Below, piece after piece: positions 33,657-40,644 of a stretch of DNA of 43,636 bases (positions within the stretch are counted from its first letter, which is position 1; every line of letters begins with the position of its first letter). Made by a program: the position numbers and the translations under genes. The DNA is from Lysobacter sp. A03 (lineage in GTDB: Bacteria; Pseudomonadota; Gammaproteobacteria; Xanthomonadales; Xanthomonadaceae), in contig NZ_JXSS01000074.1 of assembly GCF_000855665.1 (NCBI RefSeq), forward strand, positions 1 to 43,636, read 5' to 3'. The notes under the pieces were generated by a model. It had not been told where the DNA came from and searched no databases. It saw only the letters and a list, made by a program, of their open reading frames with translations.

Positions 33657-34664
33657 TCAGCTGCGCGACGCGAGCGAAAGCAGGTCCGACAACTGGTAAA
33701 GGTCGATGTTGCCGCCCGACAGCACGATGCCAACGGTGCGTCCGGCGAACAGCTCGGGGTTTGCCAATACCGCCGCCAGACCGATCGCCGCGGACGGCTC
33801 GATCACCAGCTTCATGCGCTCCCATACCAGCAGCATGGCATCGATCGTTTGCGTGTCTTCCACCAGCAGGATGTCGCGTACGAGCTGACGCACCAGCGGA
33901 TAGGTGAGGGTTCCCAGCTCGGCGCGAAGCCCGTCGCACACGGTGTCGGCCACCCGGCCGGTGACGCGCTCACCCTGCTTGAGCGAATCGTGGGCATCGC
34001 GCGCGCCGGCAGGCTCGGCGCCATAGACCTGGATCGACGGATCGACGCCGAGGGCGGCCAATGCGGTGCCGGAAATCAGCCCGCCACCGCTGACCGGCAC
34101 CACCACCGTGTCGATGTCGGGGGCGAAGCGCAGCATCTCCAGCGTGGCCGTGCCCTGGCCCGCGATCACCCGCGGATCGTTGAACGGGTGGACCAGGACC
34201 GCGCCGGTTTCTTCCAGAACTCGTGCAGTAACCTCGTCGCGCGACGCCTGGGTCGGCTCGCAGGGAACAATGCGCGCGCCGTAGCTTTCCATCGCCGCCA
34301 ATTTAACCCGCGATGCACCCCGCGGAACCACCACGGTGGCGGGAATTCCGCGCTCGCGGCACGCCAGCGCCACCGCGCCGCCGTGATTGCCCGAACTGTG
34401 GGTGACCACGCCGTGCGCGGCCTGTGCATCGGTCAGTGAGAAGACCGCATTGCAAGCGCCGCGGAACTTGAAGGAGCCGGCGCGCTGGAGGTTCTCGCAC
34501 TTGAACAGCAACCGGCAGCCGGCCATCGCATCCAGGGTACGGGCGTGCAACACCGGGGTCGGGTTGATGTGCGGCGCAATGCGCGAGGCGGCGGTCAGCA
34601 CGGCGTCAAAGTCGGGCGCGGCGTGCGCCGTGGCGGTGGTCTGGGCGGGGTCGGCGTTGTTCAT
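33657..34664 (-). CDS. Threonine/serine dehydratase-like PLP enzyme (serine racemase family)
   Basis: A 335-aa fold-type II PLP enzyme. The PLP lysine is in GSFKFRGACNAV (Lys66), the substrate loop is SSGNHGGAVAL (90-100), the phosphate-binding loop is PVSGGGLISG and the C-terminal pyridine-contact region reads GIVLSGGNID. The absence of a C-terminal ACT domain and the short length match catabolic threonine dehydratase, serine racemase or hydroxyaspartate dehydratase rather than biosynthetic IlvA. The start at 34664 (MNNADPAQ) is preferred; the frame continues to 34718. Exact substrate not decidable from sequence. Confidence 0.9.
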   Translation of the reverse strand: MNNADPAQTTATAHAAPDFDAVLTAASRIAPHINPTPVLHARTLDAMAGCRLLFKCENLQRAGSFKFRGACNAVFSLTDAQAAHGVVTHSSGNHGGAVALACRERGIPATVVVPRGASRVKLAAMESYGARIVPCEPTQASRDEVTARVLEETGAVLVHPFNDPRVIAGQGTATLEMLRFAPDIDTVVVPVSGGGLISGTALAALGVDPSIQVYGAEPAGARDAHDSLKQGERVTGRVADTVCDGLRAELGTLTYPLVRQLVRDILLVEDTQTIDAMLLVWERMKLVIEPSAAIGLAAVLANPELFAGRTVGIVLSGGNIDLYQLSDLLSLASRS

Positions 34665-34728
34665 GCCGACAAGCGTAGCCGAAGTCGCGGGCGCCGGCGG
34701 CAAGGTCTCCGGCGGCAAAATGGATTAA

Positions 34729-34760
34729 GCGCTAGTTCAACGGCTATAGCGCAGTATGAT
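34729..34760 (+). promoter_or_regulatory. Possible promoter with inverted repeat
   Basis: GCGCTA (34729-34734) and TAGCGC (34747-34752) form an inverted repeat just upstream of a good -10 hexamer, TATGAT (34755-34760). No good -35 is seen at the normal spacing, which suggests an activator-dependent or extended promoter for the lipoprotein gene at 34786. Confidence 0.4.
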
Positions 34761-34785
34761 TCAACAATCAATGGGGGATCCACGC

Positions 34786-35340
34786 ATGTTCCGCAAACTC
34801 CTGCTCCCCGCGCTCGCGATCGGCCTGTTGGGCGGTTGCGTCAGCAGCGGCTACCAATACGACAGCGGCGGCTATTACTACGGCCAGCCATCGACCAGCT
34901 ATCGGTACTACGACGGCTACTACAACAACTATCGCTACCCCGGCTATTACGGCAGCCTGAACTACCGCTACGGCTATCCGGGCTACCGCTACCCCGGCTA
35001 CGGCTATGGCGGCGGCTACTACCGGCCACCGGTGGTGATCGTGCGTCCGGGGCATGGCAACAACCATGGCGGCAACCACGGCAACCGGCCGCCCACCGGT
35101 GGACGGAATGATCGTGCGCCGTGGCGCGACTACGAGCGTCTGCAGCGCGAACGCATCCAGCGGTCGACGCCGCCCTCCGGTAACCGGCCAAGCTCGGCGG
35201 TGATCCGCAACCCGGTCCCGGCGCAGCCGCGCCCCGCGGCAATGCCCAGTCGACCCGCCGCTCCTCCCAGTCAGGGTTCGCGCAATTCGCGTTCCGATCG
35301 CATGATCGAACGCGCGCGTACCTCGCGGCAGGTCGAGTAA
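34786..35340 (+). CDS. Tyr/Gly-rich lipoprotein of unknown function
   Basis: A 184-aa protein with a lipoprotein signal (MFRKLLLPALAIGLLGGC, lipobox LGGC). A low-complexity region follows (about residues 22-75) with repeats of YPGY, YRY, YGGGYY and YYDGYYNN, then a basic Pro/Arg-rich tail with NNHGGNHGNRPP and repeated RPAxPS. It has no catalytic domain. Such proteins are usually outer-membrane associated; the aromatic repeats could bind wall or surface polymers. The start at 34786 (not 34756) places the signal peptide at the N terminus. Confidence 0.8.
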   Translation: MFRKLLLPALAIGLLGGCVSSGYQYDSGGYYYGQPSTSYRYYDGYYNNYRYPGYYGSLNYRYGYPGYRYPGYGYGGGYYRPPVVIVRPGHGNNHGGNHGNRPPTGGRNDRAPWRDYERLQRERIQRSTPPSGNRPSSAVIRNPVPAQPRPAAMPSRPAAPPSQGSRNSRSDRMIERARTSRQVE

Positions 35341-35488
35341 TCGGCGTCGTTGGGCCGGCACCACGGGCCAGCTATTGACAAACAACGTCGCAATGCGACG
35401 TAATCAGTTATCGCTTCAATGCTGATGCCCGACAAGGAATCTCGGATCCCCCCTGTTCCGCCCTTGTCCGGCATCGGCGCCTACACCC

Positions 35489-35513
35489 GAAAGCCCCGCC
35501 ACGCGGGGCTTTC
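35489..35513 (+). terminator. Intrinsic hairpin after the lipoprotein gene
   Basis: GAAAGCCCCG (35489-35498) and CGGGGCTTTC (35504-35513) form a perfect 10-bp stem with a 5-nt loop. The T-run is inside the right arm, and the A-run in the left arm makes it potentially active in both directions. Confidence 0.8.
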
Positions 35514-35623
35514 GCCATTCCGGGCATGCCGTCGCGACGCAGTGTGCAGGTGAGAGTGCGGCGCTTCTGGTGTTGATCCTTCGCGCGGCGTCTCGCGCAG
35601 AGTGTGATCGCGCTCAACGCGAA

Positions 35624-35762
35624 GACAAAAAAAGGGCCGAATGTCCCCCGACATTCGACCCTGGTGCTTCCCCGACGGGCACATGGTCGGCCCTGTTCCA
35701 ATCCCGACCGGCGCCTGGCGCCTGCCCCGTTGGGTGCAGGAGTGATAACGCACGAAGCGTGC
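35624..35762 (-). ncRNA. Candidate small RNA ending at a leftward intrinsic terminator
   Basis: On the minus strand the stem GGGTCGAATGTC/GACATTCGGCCC (35635-35662, one mismatch) is followed by seven Ts (35627-35633), an excellent terminator, yet no minus-strand gene precedes it within 4 kb. Upstream on the same strand are four further hairpins: GTGC...GCAC, GGTCGG...CCGACC, GGCGCC...GGCGCC and CCTGC...GCAGG, with GCACG...CGTGC at the far edge (35750-35762). GGA occurs in three of the loops, as in CsrA/RsmA-binding RNAs. The 5' end is uncertain, no strong promoter is evident, and it does not match tmRNA, 4.5S or 6S RNA. Confidence 0.45.
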
Positions 35763-35932
35763 CAAGGTTGACCGCGAGCGGAATCGATCCCGTCGCAAAC
35801 CCTTTCAGTTCCGATCATTCCGCGCCATTTTTCGCGGCAAGTGATTGATCGGCGTACAATTCCCTCCCTGCACTGGCGCCGGTTCCGGCGGCCTGCGCGT
35901 CCACGGCGGACTCCACCTGCCCGGTTTGCGAC

Positions 35933-37822
35933 ATGAAAAACGACTTCTACCAATATGACGTGATCGTGGTCGGAGGCGGCCATGCCGGGACCGAGGCGGC
36001 GCTGGCGGCCGCGCGCGCCGGTGCACGCACGCTGCTGCTGACCCACAACATCGAGACGATCGGTGCGATGAGCTGCAATCCGGCCATCGGCGGCATCGGC
36101 AAGGGTCATCTGGTGCGCGAGATCGACGCCTTGGGCGGGGTGATGGCGCACGCTGCCGATGCCGCGGGCATCCAGTGGCGCCGGCTCAATGCGAGCAAGG
36201 GTCCGGCGGTACGGGCGACGCGTTGCCAGGCGGACCGCAGCCTGTATCGCGCCTTCATCCGTGCCGCGGTCGAGCGCCAGCCGGGGCTGACCGTGTTCCA
36301 GTCGGCGGTGGACGATATCGAGTTCGAGTCCGGGCAGGTCGGTGGCGTTACCACGCAGGCCGCGCTGCGCTTTCGCGCGCCTGCGGTGGTGCTCACTGCC
36401 GGGACCTTCCTCGCTGGCAAAATCCATGTCGGCCTGACCACGCACGCCGGCGGCCGGGTGGGCGACCCACCGTCGGTTACCCTGGCCCAACGCCTGCGTG
36501 ACGGCCCCTTCGTGGTCGACCGGCTGAAAACCGGCACGCCGCCACGCATCGACGGCCGCAGCCTGGACTACTCGGTCATGGTCGAGCAGCCCGGCGATGA
36601 TCCGCGGCCGGTGATGTCCTTCATGGGCTCGCGCGCCGACCACCCACGGCAGGTGTCGTGCTGGATCGCCGAGACGTGCGAGCGCACCCACGAGATCATC
36701 CGTGGCGCGCTGGACCGCTCGCCGCTCTACACCGGCCAGATCGATGGCATCGGTCCGCGCTACTGCCCGTCGATCGAGGACAAGGTGGTGCGCTTTGCCG
36801 AGAAGGCCAGCCACCAGATTTTTGTCGAGCCCGAAGGCCTGGGGGTGACGGAGATCTACCCCAACGGCATTTCCACCTCGCTCCCGTTTGACGTGCAATT
36901 GGAGCTGGTGCGCTCCATCCGCGGCTTCGAGAACGCCCATGTCACCCGCGCCGGCTATGCGATCGAATACGACTATTTCGACCCGCGCGGCCTGAAGGCC
37001 AGCCTGGAGACCAAGGCAGTGCAGGGGCTGTTCTTCGCCGGCCAGATCAATGGCACCACCGGATACGAGGAGGCCGCCGCGCAGGGCCTGCTGGCTGGCG
37101 TCAATGCGGCCCGGCAGGTGCAGGGCCACGAGGGCTGGTGCCCGCGCCGCGACGAGGCCTACATCGGTGTGATGGTGGATGACCTGATCACCCACGGCAC
37201 CACCGAGCCCTACCGGATGTTCACCAGTCGCGCCGAATACCGCCTGCAGCTGCGCGAGGACAATGCGGACCTGCGCCTGACCGCCACCGGGCGCGACCTC
37301 GGGCTGGTCGACGATGCGCGCTGGGATGCGTTCGCGGCCAAACGCGACGCGATCGATGCGGAGAACGCCCGACTGGGCGCGATCTGGATGTCGCCGGGCA
37401 ACGCGCTGGGTAACGAGGTCGCCAGCGGCCTGGGCATCGAGCTCAGCCGCGAGACCAGTGCGCGCGACCTGCTCAAGCGTCCGGAAATCGACTACGCCCG
37501 GCTGGTGTCGGTGCCCTCGCTGGGTCCCGGCGCCGCGGATCCGGCGGTCGCCGAGCAGGTCCAGATCGGAGTGAAGTACGCCGGCTATCTGGACCGGCAG
37601 AACGCCGAGATCGCGCGCCAGATCCGCCACGAGACCACGCCGATCGACGGAGATTTCGACTATGGCCGGGTCCACGGCCTGTCGGCGGAACTGGCGGGCA
37701 AGCTGGAGCAGGTGCGGCCGCAGACGGTGGGCCAGGCCCAACGCATCCCCGGCATGACCCCGGCGGCGATCTCGCTGCTGCTGGTGCACCTGGTCGGCGC
37801 GCGGCGGCATCGGGTCGCCTGA
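35933..37822 (+). CDS. mnmG: tRNA uridine-5-carboxymethylaminomethyl modification enzyme MnmG
   Basis: A 629-aa FAD protein that, with MnmE, installs the cmnm5 (or nm5) group on wobble U34 of several tRNAs. Diagnostic features are [21 protein letters not shown] (11-31), [64 protein letters not shown] and the C-terminal [10 protein letters not shown] helical domain. Length and start are standard. It stands alone in front of a 237-bp gap before mgtE. Confidence 0.97.
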   Translation: MKNDFYQYDVIVVGGGHAGTEAALAAARAGARTLLLTHNIETIGAMSCNPAIGGIGKGHLVREIDALGGVMAHAADAAGIQWRRLNASKGPAVRATRCQADRSLYRAFIRAAVERQPGLTVFQSAVDDIEFESGQVGGVTTQAALRFRAPAVVLTAGTFLAGKIHVGLTTHAGGRVGDPPSVTLAQRLRDGPFVVDRLKTGTPPRIDGRSLDYSVMVEQPGDDPRPVMSFMGSRADHPRQVSCWIAETCERTHEIIRGALDRSPLYTGQIDGIGPRYCPSIEDKVVRFAEKASHQIFVEPEGLGVTEIYPNGISTSLPFDVQLELVRSIRGFENAHVTRAGYAIEYDYFDPRGLKASLETKAVQGLFFAGQINGTTGYEEAAAQGLLAGVNAARQVQGHEGWCPRRDEAYIGVMVDDLITHGTTEPYRMFTSRAEYRLQLREDNADLRLTATGRDLGLVDDARWDAFAAKRDAIDAENARLGAIWMSPGNALGNEVASGLGIELSRETSARDLLKRPEIDYARLVSVPSLGPGAADPAVAEQVQIGVKYAGYLDRQNAEIARQIRHETTPIDGDFDYGRVHGLSAELAGKLEQVRPQTVGQAQRIPGMTPAAISLLLVHLVGARRHRVA

Positions 37823-37990
37823 ACCGCGCAGCCAGTGTGCCGGTTGACCCCGGCGGCGACCCTTCCTAGACTTCGGCGGCTGCCGGGGCCTGTTTCCTCC
37901 GGCCACGCCCGCACTGTGGACAGACCGAGTCGACCTGGAATTTTCCCCTACACCATGGACCGCGCGCGTCCCTGGCGGTACGTGGGGCCT

Positions 37991-38054
37991 GTAGCGATCC
38001 GCTAAGCCGGCGCTACCCGCCTCCGTGGTCGCCACATTCGCGACCTCCGGAGGC
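37991..38054 (+). promoter_or_regulatory. mgtE leader: tandem hairpins, the second sequestering the ribosome-binding site
   Basis: GTAGCG (37991-37996) pairs with CGCTAC (38011-38016). Directly after it, GCCTCCG (38019-38025) pairs with CGGAGGC (38048-38054), and GGTCGC (38027-38032) with GCGACC (38040-38045), around the loop CACATTC. Together these give a 13-bp hairpin interrupted by a small internal loop. The mgtE Shine-Dalgarno GGAGG (38049-38053) is entirely within the lower stem, so the folded leader would block translation. Confidence 0.65.
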
Positions 38055-38059
38055 ACCCT

Positions 38060-39493
38060 GTGATCAACCTCAAGAAGAAGAAAAAGGCCGACACCCGCCT
38101 CCTGTACCGGGCTGACGCGGAGGGCAACTTCGATGCCGACCTCGTCGCCGAGGCGATCGCCGCGGAGCTGGAGCGCGGTGACGGCGAGTCGCTGCGCCGC
38201 GAGCTGGTCGATGTCCTGGCCGCCGACCTGGCCGACGTACTGACCCGCCTGGAGCCGGAACAACAGGCGCAGGTGCTGCCGCTGATCACCGCCGACCAGC
38301 TGGCGCTGCTGTTCGGCTACCTGCCGCTGGAGCTGCAGACCGAGCTGGTCGCCGGCATGCCGCGGCCGCAGGTGCTGGAACTGCTCAACCTGATGTCCGC
38401 CGACGAACGCGTGGACCTGTTCAACACGCTGCCGGCCGACCGGCGCGAGCGGTTGCTGCCCGCGCTGGCGCAGGCCGAACGCGACGACATCCGGCGCCTG
38501 GCGAGCTACCCGCGCGACAGCGTCGGCGCGCTGATGACCTCCGAGTACGCGACGCTGACCCCGGACCTGACCGCGGGCCAGGCGATCGCCGAGCTGCGCC
38601 GGGTCGCCCCCGACAAGGAGACCATCTACACCTCCTACGTGGTCGACCACGACCGCCACCTGGTTGGCGTGGCGACGCTGCGCCGCCTGATCCTGGCCGA
38701 CCCGGACACCCCCGTGCTGGAGGTCATGGCGCCCAATCCGGTCACCGTGTACGTGGATGCCGACCAGGTCGAGGCGGCGAACAAGATCGCCCGTTACGAC
38801 TTCATCGCTCTGCCGGTCATCGATCGCGACGAGCGCATGGTCGGCATCGTCACCTCCGATGACGCGATGGATGTCGCCGAGGCCGAGGCAACCGAGGACT
38901 TCCACAAGTCCGGCGGTACCCTGGGCACGCTGACGATGAGCATGAAGGACGCCACGGTGTCCCTGCTGTATCGCCAGCGCGTGTACTGGCTGGTGCTGCT
39001 GGTATTCGCCAACCTGTTCTCGGGCGCGGGCATCGCCCACTTCGAGGATCTGATCGCAGCCAACATGGCGCTGGTTTTCTTCCTGCCGCTGCTGATCGCC
39101 AGTGGCGGCAACGCCGGCGCCCAGTCCGCCACGCTGATGGTGCGTGCACTGGCCACCGGCGATGTGGAGATGCGCGACTGGGGCAGCATGCTGGTGCGGG
39201 AACTGGTCGTCTCCACCTTGCTGGGCCTGACGATGGCCGTGGCGGTCAGCGCGATCGGCCTGTTCCGCGGCGGTCCGGCGATTGCCCTGGTGGTGGCCAC
39301 GACCATGCTGCTGATCGTGTTGGTGGGCAGTGTCATGGGCATGTCGCTGCCTTTCCTGTTGAACAAGTTCAAGGCCGATCCGGCCTCTGCCAGCTCGCCT
39401 TTGATTACCTCGCTGGCCGATGGCATCGGCATCCTGATCTATTTCGGCATCGCCACGGTGATGCTGTCCTGGATGGGTCATCCCATCGCCTGA
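38060..39493 (+). CDS. mgtE: Magnesium transporter MgtE
   Basis: A 477-aa Mg2+ channel. It has an N-terminal acidic helical MgtE_N domain (about 30-150, repeated LLPLITADQLALLFGYLP-type units), two CBS domains (about 155-275, with MTSEYATLTPDLTAGQAI and VMAPNPVTVYVDADQ), the linker helix, and a C-terminal five-helix pore with ASGGNAGAQSATLMVRALATGDV and GMSLPFLLNKFKADPASASSPLITSLADG. In known MgtE the cytosolic domains gate the pore by Mg2+ binding. Translation starts at GTG 38060, with GGAGG at 38049-38053 inside a hairpin. Cytoplasmic N terminus begins with a lysine run. Confidence 0.96.
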   Translation: MINLKKKKKADTRLLYRADAEGNFDADLVAEAIAAELERGDGESLRRELVDVLAADLADVLTRLEPEQQAQVLPLITADQLALLFGYLPLELQTELVAGMPRPQVLELLNLMSADERVDLFNTLPADRRERLLPALAQAERDDIRRLASYPRDSVGALMTSEYATLTPDLTAGQAIAELRRVAPDKETIYTSYVVDHDRHLVGVATLRRLILADPDTPVLEVMAPNPVTVYVDADQVEAANKIARYDFIALPVIDRDERMVGIVTSDDAMDVAEAEATEDFHKSGGTLGTLTMSMKDATVSLLYRQRVYWLVLLVFANLFSGAGIAHFEDLIAANMALVFFLPLLIASGGNAGAQSATLMVRALATGDVEMRDWGSMLVRELVVSTLLGLTMAVAVSAIGLFRGGPAIALVVATTMLLIVLVGSVMGMSLPFLLNKFKADPASASSPLITSLADGIGILIYFGIATVMLSWMGHPIA

Positions 39494-39630
39494 GTGCTGC
39501 GATGCGCGTGGCCTGAGAGCGGCGTGCGCTTGTGAATTGCGCGATCGCACCCATTCAGGGGAGTGCTGCCGCGGCGGTTGGAGGACAATGACCCGTTCGC
39601 TGCAATCCCCCCTGTTGTGCAGGAACCGCA

Positions 39631-40332
39631 ATGAGTGACCCCAGTCCCGCCGTCGATCTCCACGCCGCCGACGCCACGCCGGCGGCGGAAGCGGACGCCC
39701 GCCTGCCTGTGCCCTCAAGCGCGGAAGGCGATGCGGAAATCCGCTACGTCGACAGTTGCGACCGCCCCACGCCGTGGGCGACCTTCCGCCTGCACGGGTT
39801 CATCGACACCGCCAGCGGCAAGGAGCACGTGGCCCTGACCCTGGGTGAACTGGATGACGGCGAGCCGGTGCTGGCGCGGGTGCATTCGGAATGCCTGACG
39901 GGGGACGCGTTCTTCAGTCAGCGCTGCGACTGCGGGGCGCAGCTTGAGGAGGCGCTGCGGCGTATCGCGACGGAAGGCCGCGGCATCGTCCTCTACTTGC
40001 GCCAGGAAGGGCGCGGCATCGGCCTGATCAACAAGATCCGCGCCTACCACCTGCAGGACGCGGGGGCAGACACCGTCGAGGCCAACGAGCACCTGGGCTT
40101 TGCCGCCGACCAGCGCCATTACGGCCTGTGCGAACCGATGCTGGCCCATTTCGGCGTGGGTGCGTTGCGCCTGATGACCAACAACCCGGCCAAGGTCGTG
40201 GCGCTGCAGAAGTTGGGGGTGCTGATCCCGGAGCGGATCTCGATCCTGGTCGGGCACAACCCGAGCAACCAGCGCTACCTCTCTACCAAGCGCGAGAAAC
40301 TGGGCCACGTGATCGGCCTGCCGGCCGAGTAG
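39631..40332 (+). CDS. ribA: GTP cyclohydrolase II
   Basis: A 233-aa enzyme converting GTP to 2,5-diamino-6-ribosylamino-pyrimidinone phosphate at the start of riboflavin synthesis. Zinc ligands are Cys88, Cys99 and Cys101 in [17 protein letters not shown], followed by [23 protein letters not shown] and [11 protein letters not shown], all invariant in RibA. The N-terminal ~36 residues (Ala/Pro/Asp-rich) are an extension compared with E. coli RibA. It is a stand-alone RibA, not fused to RibB. No FMN riboswitch is seen in the 137-bp upstream spacer. A REP-like inverted doublet follows its stop codon. Confidence 0.95.
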   Translation: MSDPSPAVDLHAADATPAAEADARLPVPSSAEGDAEIRYVDSCDRPTPWATFRLHGFIDTASGKEHVALTLGELDDGEPVLARVHSECLTGDAFFSQRCDCGAQLEEALRRIATEGRGIVLYLRQEGRGIGLINKIRAYHLQDAGADTVEANEHLGFAADQRHYGLCEPMLAHFGVGALRLMTNNPAKVVALQKLGVLIPERISILVGHNPSNQRYLSTKREKLGHVIGLPAE

Positions 40333-40352
40333 CGGTCGCGGGCGACCGGGGA

Positions 40353-40583
40353 AATGTCCCTGGGCGCGAATGTCCCCCGGCACCGATAGAGCCGGTGCCT
40401 CCTCCTTTATTTCTCACCCAGGGACATTCCCCCGTTCATTCCAGCCTGTCGGTGGCTGTTGAAGCGACGCTTGTCTGCGGCGCTATCGGGGCACCGCTAC
40501 GATCCGTCATCGGGACCTGCGGGCATTCCGGGCGAAATAAAGGAGGAGGCATCCGCCGCAGGCGGAGGCCGGGGGACATTCGC
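40353..40583. repeat. REP-like inverted doublet (BIME/REPIN-like) between ribA and tamB
   Basis: Two oppositely oriented units are present. The left unit (40366-40413) is GCGAATGTCCCCCGGC, a small hairpin (GGCACCG/CGGTGCC), then GCCTCCTCCTTTATTTC. The right unit (40534-40583) is its mirror: GAAATAAAGGAGGAGGC, a hairpin with a different stem (TCCGCC/GGCGGA), then GCCGGGGGACATTCGC. The 16-nt and 17-nt shoulders match exactly; the middle stems differ in sequence but still pair. An extra AATGTCCCTGGG (40353-40364) pairs with CCCAGGGACATT (40417-40428). The 312-bp gap otherwise holds no gene. Confidence 0.82.
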
Positions 40584-40644
40584 CCGGAAGGTTCACAGGT
40601 CCCAGCCCCGGCCCCAGGTGCAACGTCCTCTCCGCGGGAAGCGT

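Larger units (their letters stand above)
35341..35932. other. 592-bp intergenic region before mnmG
   Basis: No credible protein gene is seen. It holds a terminator for the lipoprotein transcript (35489-35513) and a hairpin-rich block with a minus-strand intrinsic terminator at 35624-35663, which may define a small RNA reading leftward. The mnmG promoter must also lie here; TTGACC at 35769 has no clear -10 partner. Confidence 0.6.

Noticed and set aside
35624-35762. Assignment of the candidate RNA to tmRNA, 4.5S SRP RNA or 6S RNA
   Set aside because: The GGTCAGG/GGAAGCAGCC core of SRP RNA, the tag-peptide reading frame of tmRNA and the long interrupted duplex of 6S RNA are all missing.
37823-38059. 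M-box (ykoK) riboswitch upstream of mgtE
   Set aside because: The leader is too short and lacks the conserved M-box core; only the two simple hairpins described are seen.
39494-39630. FMN riboswitch in front of ribA
   Set aside because: The spacer is 137 bp and does not show the conserved RFN stems.
35408-39718. A 1436-codon open frame on the minus strand across mnmG and mgtE
   Set aside because: It is antisense to two unmistakable housekeeping genes, has His/Arg/Gln-rich composition typical of frame shadows in GC-rich DNA, and has no recognisable domain.
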